Origin: Methylobacterium sp. GXS13
Lineage (GTDB): Bacteria; Pseudomonadota; Alphaproteobacteria; Rhizobiales; Beijerinckiaceae
DNA: 64,000 bases
Assembly (NCBI RefSeq): GCF_001455965.1
Contig: NZ_LKKO01000020.1
Location: 1-64,000, forward strand
Reading direction: 5' to 3'
Position 1 is the stretch's first letter. Each line of letters opens with the position of its first letter. Both the position numbers and the translations under genes were made by a program. The notes beneath the pieces were generated by a model. That model worked only from the letters and a program-made list of their open reading frames with translations, was not told where the DNA came from and did no database searches. Of the stretch, positions 19,969 to 29,070 are shown one piece after another.

Positions 19969-20427
19969 TCAAGTCTTCCGGCGCGCTTCCCACGCGGCGT
20001 AGGGTGCCTCGCCAGCGGGCCGGATCTGCCTGAGGCGCATCGGCTGCTCCTCCAGGGGACGGCACAGTTCCGCATAGATGGTTGCGCTGCCCGCGCCGTG
20101 TTCTTCAGCCTCCTCGGCCGAGTAGGCGAAGTACCCCTCGCGAAAGCCCGCGAGCCGCATCGCGGCGTGACACATCGGGCAGGGGCGCCCGCTCGCATAC
20201 ATCACGCAATCGGAGAGGTCGCGCCGCTCCAGCATCTGGCTGGCCTCTCGCAGCGCCACCATTTCGGCATGCGCGCTCGGGTCGTTGGTGGCATGGACCG
20301 TGTTGGCCGCTCGGACCAGCACGGCGCCGTCGCGCACGATGACCGCACCGTAGGGGGAGCCGCCGGCCTGCACATTCGCCTCGGCCAGCGCGACTGCCTC
20401 GCGGATATAGGTCTCGTGATCCGACAT
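19969..20427 (-). CDS. Nucleoside/guanine deaminase (CMP/dCMP deaminase fold)
   Basis: 152 residues. The zinc site is complete: SAHAEMVALREAS (His and catalytic Glu) and RPCPMCHAAM (two Cys). GGSPYGAVIVRDG is the usual substrate-binding strand. Length and the C-terminal HGAGSATIYAEL suggest a guanine-deaminase/tRNA-independent nucleoside deaminase rather than TadA. It probably deaminates guanine or a modified nucleobase. It follows the SPL-like gene in the same direction, 51 bases downstream of it. Confidence 0.85.
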   Translation of the reverse strand: MSDHETYIREAVALAEANVQAGGSPYGAVIVRDGAVLVRAANTVHATNDPSAHAEMVALREASQMLERRDLSDCVMYASGRPCPMCHAAMRLAGFREGYFAYSAEEAEEHGAGSATIYAELCRPLEEQPMRLRQIRPAGEAPYAAWEARRKT

Positions 20428-20478
20428 CGCTGCGACACTCCCGAACTGCCCGCGCCAACGCGCCGTCGGCCCGAGGGT

Positions 20479-21546
20479 TCAGAACGCGTACCGGACGGTG
20501 CAATAGGGCATGGTCTCGGCCAGCAGGGCCTTGAACCGGGTGAGCCATTGGCCTTTCCAGCCGGTTCGGTAGCGCAGGTTGGTGCCGCCGCCCTCGGAAA
20601 CCTTCGCCTCCTGGATGTCGGGCCGCCACAGCAGCTCCTCGGCCTTCGGGTGCCAGCCGAGATTCACGTCGTGCAGGCCCGCATTGTGGGTCAGCATGAT
20701 GATCTCGCATTTGAGCTGCGCCTTGGCAGCGTCCGATAGCGTGCCGTCGATCTCTGAAAACAGCGCACGCCAATCCGCCTCCCAACCCTCGTAAAGGATC
20801 ACCGGCGAGAAATTGGCGTGGACCTCGTATCCGGCGGCCACGAAGTCGTCGATCGCGGCGATCCGCTCCGGGATCGGCGTCGTGCGGACGTCGACGATCT
20901 TGGCGATCCGGGCCGGCATCAGCGAGAACCGGATCCGCGTCTTGCGTTGTGGATCGTAGGCCAGCAGGTCGCGATTGACCGCCTTGGTGGCGAAGGAGGC
21001 CTTCGCGTTTGGCAGGGTGCGGAATTGCTCGATGAAGGTGCGGACGCCACGGCTCACAGCCGCGTCCACCGAGAGGTCGCCGTTCTCGCCAATATCGTAG
21101 ATCCAGTACATCGGGTCGATCGAATCGGGTTCCGGTAACGGCCCCTGGCGTCCGGCATGGCGGGCGATCGCTGCGCAGGCCTGATCGATGTTCACGAACA
21201 GCGAGATCGGATTCGAGAAACCCTTGCGCCGCGGCACGTAGCAATAGGCGCAGGCCATGGCGCAGCCGTTCGAGGTGGAGGGCGCGATGAAGTGCGCGCT
21301 GCGGCCGTTCGGACGCATCGTCAGGCTCTTTTTCACGCCAAGCACCAGGGTTGAGCGCTTGATCCGCACCCAGTCCTCCACCGAGCCCGCATTTCCGTGG
21401 AGCGCCGGGATGTTCCAGTGCGATGGCACCGGGATGCGCTCCGCATCGGGAAAGCGCGTCAGGATCTCTCGGCCGATCGGGAAATCGCCCACCGACGGCT
21501 CGTGATAGATGGTCCGGATATCGAGGAGGTCACTGGTCAGGGCCAT
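20479..21546 (-). CDS. Spore photoproduct lyase-like radical SAM protein
   Basis: 355 residues. The radical SAM cluster is SNGCAMACAYCYVPRRKG (C-x3-C-x2-C, about residues 94-111). Upstream is KRSTLVLGVKKSLTMRPNGRSAHFIAPS. Downstream YWIYDIGENGDLSVDAAVSRG, KASFATKAVNRDLL and RIRFSLMPARIAKIVD match the SPL family. In spore formers this enzyme reverts spore photoproduct thymine dimers. Alphaproteobacteria do not sporulate, so the function of this SPL-like branch is uncertain; a DNA-repair role is possible. It is divergent from the GGDEF-EAL gene. Confidence 0.82.
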   Translation of the reverse strand: MALTSDLLDIRTIYHEPSVGDFPIGREILTRFPDAERIPVPSHWNIPALHGNAGSVEDWVRIKRSTLVLGVKKSLTMRPNGRSAHFIAPSTSNGCAMACAYCYVPRRKGFSNPISLFVNIDQACAAIARHAGRQGPLPEPDSIDPMYWIYDIGENGDLSVDAAVSRGVRTFIEQFRTLPNAKASFATKAVNRDLLAYDPQRKTRIRFSLMPARIAKIVDVRTTPIPERIAAIDDFVAAGYEVHANFSPVILYEGWEADWRALFSEIDGTLSDAAKAQLKCEIIMLTHNAGLHDVNLGWHPKAEELLWRPDIQEAKVSEGGGTNLRYRTGWKGQWLTRFKALLAETMPYCTVRYAF

Positions 21547-21727
21547 GAAGGATCCGGGGCCCGGTGGCGGCCCTGGATCGAATATGGCGCGGGGCGGCGC
21601 GACCGGAATGGCTTGCGACGCGCCGCCCCAAGGCCGCGCGCCAAGTCAGGAGAGTGTGCGGATCTCTAAATTCAACACTCTCTTACGACTCTTGGTTGAT
21701 TATCGTGTGCCTCTGATTGGACGCACG

Positions 21728-23743
21728 ATGACGATTCACCACCTGGTGGAAACGGCCCCCGGGACGGCAGCCTCCGGCGACGCGGGACGGCTGCAGGCTC
21801 TGGTCCGTCGGGATCAGCTCGAGGCCGTACGCGGCAGCGTCCTCACCGCGATCCCGGTCAACATGCTACTCGGGTTGGCCAGCGTCCTGGTGGCGTTCCA
21901 GAGCGGTCATGGCCGCGCCGGGATGATCTGGTACGCGGCCTCGACCGGGGCCAACCTCCTGCGCATCGGCCTGTGCCGGGCCGCATGTCCGGGTCTCGTG
22001 CTGACGGCCGAGACGGCACCAGCTATGGCTGCGGCCGCGTCACGTTCGGTCGAGGGGCATCTGCGCGCCAGCACGCTGGCGGCTTTGCTGTCGGGACTGG
22101 TCTGGGCGTTTCTGCCGCTGCTCTGTGCCGGCTACACGTCCCCACAGACCTTGTTCTACCTCACCATAACCTGTGGGATCACCGCTGGCGCGGTCACGCA
22201 TGGGACCGCGTATGCCCGGATCCCGTTGAGCTTCATTGTGCTGCCGTTGCTCTCGGTGGCCTTCTGTCTGTTCGCCGCCGGCGGGTTCGACCGCGTCTGC
22301 CTGTCAGCCTGCGTGCTGCTCTACCTGGCCGCCCTGTCACGAACCGCGTTCCAGAGCGAGGCCGGCTTCCGCGAGGCGAGCCGGCTGAAGAACGACGCCA
22401 CCGCGTTGGCCCGCTCCCGGGCCGAGGCTCAGGCCAGCGCCAACGCCTTGGTCGATGAGATGCGCTGGCGCGCGACCCATGACGACCTCACCGGGCTGCT
22501 TAACCGGGCCGGCTTCATTCAGCAAGCGGAAACGCGTCTGGACGCCGGGACCGCCTGCCTGCTGCTCCTCGACCTCGACGGCTTCAAGTCGGTCAACGAC
22601 GTCTACGGCCACCAGACCGGCGACCGGGTGCTGGTCGAAGTGGCGCGCCGTCTGCGCGCCGCCTTGCCGCCTGGTGGCTTGGCCGCTCGGCTCGGCGGCG
22701 ACGAGTTCGCGGTGCTGTACGATCCGGCAGCCACCGGCCTGCCCTACGAGACCCTGGCGGCCGCCCTGATCGCCGCGGTGGCGCAGCCCTTCGACGGCTT
22801 CGACGAGGCGCGGCTCGGTGTCAGCATCGGCGTCCATGCGGAGCCCGAGCCCGACCTGATGGCCATGCTCAGCTGCGCCGATGAGGCGCTCTACGCCTCC
22901 AAGGCTGCCGGGCGGAACCGCTTCCGGCTGTTCGACGTGGGGCTGCGCGATCGCCTGGAGATGCGGCGGGACCTCGAGCGCGACCTCTCGCACGCCCTGG
23001 TCGAGAATGCCCTCGAAGTCTGGTTCCAGCCGATCTACGCGCTCGATGCCCGGACTTTGGTCGGGCTTGAGGCGCTGGTGCGCTGGCACCACCCGCGACT
23101 CGGCTGGATCGCGCCCCCGGACCTGATCGCCGCGGCTGCGATGGCAGGCCTCACCGAGTCGCTCTTGCGCTTCATCCTCGATCAGGTCTGCCGGATGATG
23201 CAGATCCTGAGCGTCCAGGGTCGCGGAACGGTCCGGGTGGCGATGAACGTCTCGCCCCGGGAAATGGCGCAGATCCCGGTTGACGAGATCGTCATCGCGC
23301 GCCTCGGCGCGCTGGGCCTGCCGTCAGCCCAACTGGAGATCGAGATCACCGAAGAGACCGCCCTCGATCTCGGTGCGGTGCAGGGCAAGCTCCAGGCGCT
23401 CTCGCGCGCCGGCATCCGGGTCGCGCTCGACGATTTCGGCATCGGCTACTCATCACTGTCGTCCCTGCGCCAGCTCCGGGCCGACCGGATCAAGATCGAC
23501 CGGAGCTTCGTCACCGGCCTCAGCACCTGTGACGACAAGCGCGGCCTAGTCCTCGCCGTGCTCGGCCTCGGCAACCTGCTCGGGCTCGAGGTGGTGGCCG
23601 AAGGGGTCGAGTCGCAGGAGGATCTGCAGACGCTGCAGGCGATGGGCTGCCCGTTCCTGCAGGGCTATCATCTCGGCCGGCCGATGCCGGTGCAGGCTTT
23701 GGAGACTACGGTGCTCGTCGCGCCGCAAGCGGCAGTCGCTTAA
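21728..23743 (+). CDS. Membrane GGDEF-EAL cyclic-di-GMP protein
   Basis: 671 residues from ATG 21728. The N-terminal 200 residues have several hydrophobic segments (IPVNMLLGLASVLVAF, LIWYAAS, TLFYLTITCGITAGAVT, FIVLPLLSVAFCLFAAG), a MASE-like membrane sensor. The GGDEF domain (about 250-400) has an intact RLGGDEFAVLYD. No RxxD inhibitory site is apparent five residues before it. The EAL domain (about 420-660) has an intact EALVRWHHP, NVSPRE, EITEE and DDFGIGYSSLSSLRQL. Both activities are therefore possible. Its stop overlaps the stop of the convergent monooxygenase gene. Confidence 0.92.
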   Translation: MTIHHLVETAPGTAASGDAGRLQALVRRDQLEAVRGSVLTAIPVNMLLGLASVLVAFQSGHGRAGMIWYAASTGANLLRIGLCRAACPGLVLTAETAPAMAAAASRSVEGHLRASTLAALLSGLVWAFLPLLCAGYTSPQTLFYLTITCGITAGAVTHGTAYARIPLSFIVLPLLSVAFCLFAAGGFDRVCLSACVLLYLAALSRTAFQSEAGFREASRLKNDATALARSRAEAQASANALVDEMRWRATHDDLTGLLNRAGFIQQAETRLDAGTACLLLLDLDGFKSVNDVYGHQTGDRVLVEVARRLRAALPPGGLAARLGGDEFAVLYDPAATGLPYETLAAALIAAVAQPFDGFDEARLGVSIGVHAEPEPDLMAMLSCADEALYASKAAGRNRFRLFDVGLRDRLEMRRDLERDLSHALVENALEVWFQPIYALDARTLVGLEALVRWHHPRLGWIAPPDLIAAAAMAGLTESLLRFILDQVCRMMQILSVQGRGTVRVAMNVSPREMAQIPVDEIVIARLGALGLPSAQLEIEITEETALDLGAVQGKLQALSRAGIRVALDDFGIGYSSLSSLRQLRADRIKIDRSFVTGLSTCDDKRGLVLAVLGLGNLLGLEVVAEGVESQEDLQTLQAMGCPFLQGYHLGRPMPVQALETTVLVAPQAAVA

Positions 23744-25215
23744 CCCAGCCGGTAATCCGTCATCCGGGCGCGCCGGGCGCTGCGGCGGTAGGCCATGACC
23801 GAGTCCGGCCACAAGGTCGCGTTGCGGCCCTCGGCGTCAAGATACCAGCTGCGGCAGCCGCCCGCCTGCCAGATGCTGTCGGCGAGCCGGGTCCGGATTC
23901 GGTCCAGGAAACGAGCCTGCGCTTCCGGGCGGACATCGATCGCCCGGGCGCCGCGGCGCAGGGCCGCCAGGCAGTCAAGCACGTGGTGCACCTGAACCTC
24001 GATCATCGCGATGATCGAGTTGTGCCCCAGCCCGGTATTGGGACCGAGCAGCATGAAGTAGTTTGGAAATCCAGCGACGGTGATGCCCTGAAAGGCGCCC
24101 ATCCCGCCGCCGGCCCAGGCATCGGCCAGGCGCAGGCCGCCGCGTCCGACGAGGTCCATCCGGGCGAAGCTCCCGGTGACGTCGAAGCCGGTGGCGTAGA
24201 CGATCACGTCGAGATCGTGGGTGGTGCCGTCCGCCGTGGTCACGCGGGACTCCGTGATCCGGGCGATGTCGCCGGTCTCCAGGGTGACGTTCGAGCGCTG
24301 CAGGGCCGGGTAGTAATCGTCGGAGATGAGCACGCGCTTGCAGCCGAGGCGGTAGTTCGGCGTCAGCTTCGCGCGCAGGTCCCGGTCCTTCACCGTCTTG
24401 GCGAGGTGGTGTCGTGCCAGGCCCTCCGCCTGCTTGGTCAGCTTCGAGACCTTGGTGAAGCCGAACAGCGCGCGCAGCTCGTGCAGCCAGAACAGCCGCG
24501 CCCGCTCGATCCGCCGGAGCAGCGGCAGGCGCTGGTAGCGCGCCTTGGTGGCTTCCGCGATGGCGTGGTCGTGCTTGGGCATGATCCAGGGCGGGGTGCG
24601 CTGGAACAGCGTGAGGTGGCCGGCCACCTTGGCGAGTTCCGGCACGACCTGGATCGCGCTCGCGCCGGTGCCGATCACCCCGATCCGCTTACCCGCGAGA
24701 GCGACGGAATGGTCCCAGGCCGCGGTGTGGAAGGCCGGACCCGCGAAGCTGTCCCGGCCCGGCAGGTCGGGATAGGCCGGATGGTGCAGGCCGCCCATGC
24801 CGGAGACGATCACCCGGGAGGTCAACGGCCCGCGATCGGTCTCCACGTGCCAGAGGGCGCGGGCCTCGTCCCAGGTCGCGCCGGTGAAGGTGGTCTTGAG
24901 CTGGATCAGCGGCATCAGCCCGTTGCGCTCGGCTGTCTCGTGCAGATAGGCGTGGATCTCGGCTTGCAGCGCATACATCCGCGTCCAGTCGGCCTTGGGG
25001 GCAAACGACAGCGAGTAGAGGTGCGAGGGCACGTCGCAGGCCGCGCCCGGATAGGTGTTCTCGTACCAAGTGCCGCCGATGCCCTCGGCCTTCTCGATCA
25101 CCCGCAGGGGACCGATCCCGGATTGCTTGCAGCGGATCGCCATGGCGAGGCCGGAGAATCCGGCGCCGACGATCAGGACCTCGAGGATGTCAGGGACGGT
25201 GTCGGGCGCGGTCAT
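23740..25215 (-). CDS. FAD-dependent Baeyer-Villiger-type monooxygenase
   Basis: 491 residues from ATG 25215. The FAD Rossmann motif is VLIVGAGFSGLAMAIRCKQSG near the N-terminus, followed by GGTWYENTYPGAACDVPSHLYS, typical of class B flavin monooxygenases. The Baeyer-Villiger fingerprint FxGxxxHxxxW(P/D) is present as FAGPAFHTAAWDH (about residues 163-175), with the NADPH motif IGVIGTGASAIQ following. It would insert oxygen next to a ketone carbonyl to give an ester or lactone. Its ATG overlaps the stop of the alpha/beta hydrolase gene (ATGA), and it is the last gene of a three-gene operon. Confidence 0.9.
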   Translation of the reverse strand: MTAPDTVPDILEVLIVGAGFSGLAMAIRCKQSGIGPLRVIEKAEGIGGTWYENTYPGAACDVPSHLYSLSFAPKADWTRMYALQAEIHAYLHETAERNGLMPLIQLKTTFTGATWDEARALWHVETDRGPLTSRVIVSGMGGLHHPAYPDLPGRDSFAGPAFHTAAWDHSVALAGKRIGVIGTGASAIQVVPELAKVAGHLTLFQRTPPWIMPKHDHAIAEATKARYQRLPLLRRIERARLFWLHELRALFGFTKVSKLTKQAEGLARHHLAKTVKDRDLRAKLTPNYRLGCKRVLISDDYYPALQRSNVTLETGDIARITESRVTTADGTTHDLDVIVYATGFDVTGSFARMDLVGRGGLRLADAWAGGGMGAFQGITVAGFPNYFMLLGPNTGLGHNSIIAMIEVQVHHVLDCLAALRRGARAIDVRPEAQARFLDRIRTRLADSIWQAGGCRSWYLDAEGRNATLWPDSVMAYRRSARRARMTDYRLG

Positions 25216-26123
25216 CGCGAAAGGCTCCCCGATGCGGCAGCACCCTGCGGGGCGTGCGCCTTCAGGAAGGCGGCGGCCTCGTCGAGGGAGGTCCGCGCCT
25301 CCGGCAGGACATGGGCGGCGAACTGCCAGGCATGGGACACGACGGGAAAGACCTTCAGCTCGGTCACGACCCCGGCCGCCCGGGCGCGCTCGGCCATGCG
25401 GATGGAATCGTCGCGCAGGACCTCCCGCTCGCCGACATGGAACAGCAGGGGCGGGTAGCCGGTCGGGTCGGCGTTGATCGGCGAGATCCGGGGATCGGCC
25501 GGGTTGGCCTTGCCGAGATACATCGTGCGGATCACGGCGAGCGCCCCGGGGTCGAACATGGCGTCGCGCCACGCATTGCTGCGCCGGGAGCCGTCCTCGG
25601 AGACGAAGTCGGTGGCGGGTGAGAACAGGGCCGCGGCCCAGGGCATCGGCAGGCCGCGGGCCCGCGCCTCGCCGATCAGAACCAGGGCCAGATTGGCGCC
25701 CGCCGACTCGCCGGCGACGCAAGCCGCTCCCTCGGCGCTGAACGCCTGCCAGACAGCGACGGCGTCCTCGACCGCCGCCGGGAAGGGGTTCTCGGGAGCG
25801 AGGCGGTAATCGGGGACGAACAGGGAGAACCCGCGGAGGGCCAGCGCCCCGGTCACCGGCCGGTGAGTTTTCGGCGAGCAGGCGATGAAGCCGCCGCCGT
25901 GGATGTAGAGCATCCGCTGCTGTCCGGCCCCTGATTTCGGCCGGACCCATTCCCCCCGGATCCCGCCGACCGTGCCGGGCTCGTAGGTCACGCCCTTCGG
26001 GTCGAGGAAGGCCGGGGCCTCGAAGATCCGGCGGAATGCGGCCGCGTCCCGGGCCTTCGCCAGAGGACCGCGGACCTTGTTGCGGACCATCCAGGTGCCG
26101 AGATACGCGCGCAGGCTTGCCAT
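25212..26123 (-). CDS. Alpha/beta hydrolase, hormone-sensitive-lipase type (carboxylesterase)
   Basis: 303 residues. The oxyanion-hole motif MLYIHGGGFIAC (about residues 71-82) and nucleophile elbow VAGESAGANLAL (about 137-148) define the HSL/family IV esterases. The Asp is expected near REVLRDDSIRM and the His is in FPVVSHAWQFA. It hydrolyses short acyl esters. Being sandwiched between an SDR and a Baeyer-Villiger-type oxygenase, it most likely cleaves the ester that the oxygenase makes. It begins one base after the SDR stop and overlaps the monooxygenase start. Confidence 0.88.
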   Translation of the reverse strand: MASLRAYLGTWMVRNKVRGPLAKARDAAAFRRIFEAPAFLDPKGVTYEPGTVGGIRGEWVRPKSGAGQQRMLYIHGGGFIACSPKTHRPVTGALALRGFSLFVPDYRLAPENPFPAAVEDAVAVWQAFSAEGAACVAGESAGANLALVLIGEARARGLPMPWAAALFSPATDFVSEDGSRRSNAWRDAMFDPGALAVIRTMYLGKANPADPRISPINADPTGYPPLLFHVGEREVLRDDSIRMAERARAAGVVTELKVFPVVSHAWQFAAHVLPEARTSLDEAAAFLKAHAPQGAAASGSLSR

Positions 26124-26124
26124 C

Positions 26125-26976
26125 TCAGACCTTCCCGCCGGACAGGCGCACGATCGTCTTCCAGTAGCCTGCCGGCATCAGGCGCTGGATCAGGGCCGCA
26201 CTCTTGGCATCCTTGCCGATCAGGATGCGGGGCTGTCGGCGCTCGATCCCCTGGATGATCGCGGCTGCGGCGTCCTCGGGTGAGAGTGTGAGCAGCTTGC
26301 CGAACGCCTCCCGGGCCTTCTCGTCCTCCACCCGGGCGCGCTCGGCCGCATCCGGATCGGTGGGCGGGCGCGTGCCGCGGGCGCTGCGGGCGATGGCGGT
26401 GGCGACGCCGCCCGGATGGACCACCGTCACCCCGAGACCGGTGCCGGCATATTCATGCCGCAGGGCCTCGGTGAAGCCGCGCACCGCGAACTTGCTCGTG
26501 GCGTAGGCGGCCTGGCCGGGCGGGGCGATCAGCCCGAACAGGCTCGACAGGTTGACGATCTGGGCCGCCGGCCGGGCCCGCAGCATCGGCAGGAAGGCGT
26601 GGCACATCCGCACGACGGCGCGCAGGTTGATGTCCATCAGCCACTCGAAATCTTCGAGATGCGTTTCTTCGAACCGGCCGCCGAGCGCCACGCCCGCATT
26701 GTTGATCAGGATGTCGAGGCGGCCGAACCGGCCCGCGGCCCATTCCGGCAGCCGCTGGATCGCCTCAGCGTCGGCGAGGTCGAGGGCCTGGGTCTCCACC
26801 GCCGCGCCGGTGGCGCGCACCTTGCCGGCAATGGTCTCCAGGCCTGTAGCGTCGCGATCCACCAGCAGAAGGCGACAACCCTTGGCGGCCAAGCCCACCG
26901 CCAGGGCGGCGCCAATACCGCTCGCGGCGCCGGTGAGGAGCACGACGGCGCCCGCGAGTTGGAGTTTCTGGGCCAA
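26125..26976 (-). CDS. Short-chain dehydrogenase/reductase, first gene of the oxygenase operon
   Basis: 283 residues. The start is a TTG at 26976, chosen because GGGAGG lies five or six bases before it and the protein then begins MAQKLQLAGAVVLLTGAASGIG. TGAASGIG binds the cofactor, NNAGVALGG is the second Rossmann motif, and the catalytic Ser-Tyr-Lys set is NLSSLFG and YATSKFA. A basic residue follows the Asp of LLLVDRDA, compatible with NAD. It would oxidise a secondary alcohol to the ketone used by the downstream oxygenase. It is divergent from a TetR gene. Confidence 0.88.
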   Translation of the reverse strand: MAQKLQLAGAVVLLTGAASGIGAALAVGLAAKGCRLLLVDRDATGLETIAGKVRATGAAVETQALDLADAEAIQRLPEWAAGRFGRLDILINNAGVALGGRFEETHLEDFEWLMDINLRAVVRMCHAFLPMLRARPAAQIVNLSSLFGLIAPPGQAAYATSKFAVRGFTEALRHEYAGTGLGVTVVHPGGVATAIARSARGTRPPTDPDAAERARVEDEKAREAFGKLLTLSPEDAAAAIIQGIERRQPRILIGKDAKSAALIQRLMPAGYWKTIVRLSGGKV

Positions 26977-27045
26977 GCCGTACCTCCCGTTCCGCCGGGC
27001 ATACCCGACGCTATCGTGGGGATAGCCCTGGCCGCGCAGATTGTC

Positions 27046-27061
27046 TAGGGTGAATACCCTA
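27046..27061. promoter_or_regulatory. Inverted-repeat operator candidate for the TetR regulator
   Basis: TAGGGT at 27046-27051, spacer GAAT, ACCCTA at 27056-27061: a perfect 6-4-6 palindrome. It lies in the 102-base region between the divergent SDR and TetR starts and ends 17 bases before the TetR ATG at 27079. This is the expected site for TetR autoregulation and control of the SDR-hydrolase-oxygenase operon. Confidence 0.6.
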
Positions 27062-27078
27062 AAGCGGATTTGGGGACC

Positions 27079-27720
27079 ATGCAGGAAGGCGTCAGCCGCA
27101 CGGGGCGGGGGGCCGCCACGCTGGAGCGGGCGACGGGGACGCGCGAAAAAATTCTCGCGCAGAGCCTCGCCCTGTTCAACGGCCGCGGCCTCGGCCGGGT
27201 GACCACCGCGGAAATCGCCGCGGCGTCCGGGATCCGAGAGGGCAATCTCCAGTACCATTTCCCGCGCAAGAGCGGGCTGGTGGAGGCGCTGTTCTCTACC
27301 TTCGAGGTCGAGGCCGAGGCGGGGGCGGGGCGGATGCCGGCCGATCCCGCCGCGCCTGAGGCGCTGCTCACCTATCAGCGGGGCTGGTTCGACCTGATCT
27401 GGCGCTATCGCTGCATCTATCGCGACGGCATCGCCATGGTGGAGATCGCCCCGGCTTTGCGCCCGCGGGTCCATGCCCTGCGGGCGCGGACGCAGGCGCT
27501 GGCGCGGGGCGTGTTCGAGGCGGCCCAGCAGGCCGGGCGGCTGCGGATCGAGCCGGACGCGCTGGGGCGGCTCATCGACAACGCCTGGATCGTGTCGAGC
27601 CACTGGATGAGCCACCGGCTCCAGGGTGGCACCGAGCTGACCCAGACCGATCTCGACTGGGGTTTCGCGCAGGTCAGCGACCTGTTCGCCCCCTACCTCG
27701 TGGTGGATCGCCCGGGCTGA
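27079..27720 (+). CDS. TetR-family transcriptional regulator
   Basis: 213 residues from ATG 27079, chosen over an in-frame TTG at 27070 because TGGGGA lies just before it. The helix-turn-helix is classical: GTREKILAQSLALFNGRGLGRVTTAEIAAASGIREGNLQYHFPRKSGLVEALF. The C-terminal ligand domain is TetR_C-like with no close match that I can name. It probably represses the divergent SDR/esterase/oxygenase operon and responds to its substrate. Confidence 0.9.
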   Translation: MQEGVSRTGRGAATLERATGTREKILAQSLALFNGRGLGRVTTAEIAAASGIREGNLQYHFPRKSGLVEALFSTFEVEAEAGAGRMPADPAAPEALLTYQRGWFDLIWRYRCIYRDGIAMVEIAPALRPRVHALRARTQALARGVFEAAQQAGRLRIEPDALGRLIDNAWIVSSHWMSHRLQGGTELTQTDLDWGFAQVSDLFAPYLVVDRPG

Positions 27721-27776
27721 TACGCGCTTGGCCCGAACCTTTCATCCGGCTGCCAGGCAAGACACCCAAGGACACG

Positions 27777-29024
27777 ATGCTCGACCGACTGAGCCATGCC
27801 GGCCTCTCCATCCTGCTGCTGCTGGCGATCGCCGCGCTGTTTTCCACCAACCGCCGGGCGATCCGCCCCCGGGTCGTGCTCACCGCCCTGGCGCTGCAGG
27901 TTGGGCTCGGCGCCCTGGTGCTGTTCCTGCCCGCCGGGCAGGCGACGCTGAGGGCCGCCGCCGACGTGGTGGCGACGGGGCTCTCCTATGGCGACCGCGG
28001 CACCGCGTTCCTGTTCGGCGGGCTGGTCGAGCCGCGCATGTTCGAGCTGTTCGGCGGCTCCGGCTTCATCCTGGCCCTGCGGGTGCTGCCGCAGATCCTG
28101 TACGTCTCGGCGCTGATCGGGGTCCTGTACCATCTCGGCGTGATGCAGGCGCTCGCCCGGGGCCTCGGCGCAGTGCTGCGGCGGATCCTCGGCACCTCGC
28201 CGATCGAATCGTTCGCGGCGGTGATCACCATCGCCATCGGCCAGAGCGAGATCGCGGTGGCGTTGCGCCCGTTCCTGCCGCTGCTCACCGGGGCGGAGCT
28301 GTTCGCCGTGATGGCGAGCGGCGCCTCCTCCACCGCCGGGTCGATCCTGGCGGGCTACGCGGCGCTCGGGGTGCCGATGACCTACCTGCTCGCGGCCTCC
28401 GTGATGGCGATCCCCGGGGGGCTGCTCTACGCCAAGATCCTGATGCCCTCCACCGAGCCGACCCGGATCGCCACCACCCGCGTGGAGTTCGGCGAGACCC
28501 GGGCGGCCAACATCATCGAGGCGGCGGCCGACGGCACCCAGAAGGGCCTCGCGGTGGCGGTCTCGGTGGGCGCGATGCTGATCGCCTTCGTGGGCCTGAT
28601 CGCCCTGGCCAACGGGATCGTGGGCTATCTCGGCGGTCTGGGCGGCTATCCGGCGGCCTCGATCGAGGGCGTGCTCGGCTGGGCGCTTGCGCCGCTGGCT
28701 TGGCTGCTGGGGGTGCCCTGGGAGAGCGCCACCCTGGTCGGCGGCGCGATCGGCCAGAAGATCGCGTTCAACGAGTTCCTTGCCTACGCCAACCTGTCGC
28801 CGACCCTGAAGGGCGGCGCCCTCGAGCCACGCTCCCAGGCGATCGTTTGCTTCGCCCTGTGCGGCTTCGCCAACCTCGCCTCGATCGCGATCCAACTCGC
28901 CAGCTTCTCCAGCCTAGTCCCCGAGCGCCGGGCCGAGGTCGCCCGCTACGGACTGCGGGCGATCCTAGCCGGGACGCTGTCGAACCTCACCAGCGCGGCG
29001 ATCGCCGGGATGTTCGTGGCCTGA
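27777..29024 (+). CDS. Concentrative nucleoside transporter (NupC/CNT family)
   Basis: 415 residues with about ten hydrophobic segments. CNT hallmarks are FGGLVEP in the re-entrant loop, VRLPQILYVSALIGVLYH-like LRVLPQILYVSALIGVLY, IAIGQSEIAVALRPFLPLL (the G-Q-S/T-E nucleoside site), VMASGASSTAGSILAGYAALG and GGAIGQKIAFNEFLAYANL. It imports nucleosides with protons or sodium across the inner membrane. It lies 56 bases after the TetR gene in the same direction and may be independent of it. Confidence 0.93.
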   Translation: MLDRLSHAGLSILLLLAIAALFSTNRRAIRPRVVLTALALQVGLGALVLFLPAGQATLRAAADVVATGLSYGDRGTAFLFGGLVEPRMFELFGGSGFILALRVLPQILYVSALIGVLYHLGVMQALARGLGAVLRRILGTSPIESFAAVITIAIGQSEIAVALRPFLPLLTGAELFAVMASGASSTAGSILAGYAALGVPMTYLLAASVMAIPGGLLYAKILMPSTEPTRIATTRVEFGETRAANIIEAAADGTQKGLAVAVSVGAMLIAFVGLIALANGIVGYLGGLGGYPAASIEGVLGWALAPLAWLLGVPWESATLVGGAIGQKIAFNEFLAYANLSPTLKGGALEPRSQAIVCFALCGFANLASIAIQLASFSSLVPERRAEVARYGLRAILAGTLSNLTSAAIAGMFVA

Positions 29025-29070
29025 GGGGAGGGCATGTTCACACATCGCATCGCTTGAGGCGCGACGCGCT

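Noticed and set aside
27079..27720. TetR start at TTG 27070
   Set aside because: The ATG at 27079 has a better-placed ribosome site and removes three extra residues.
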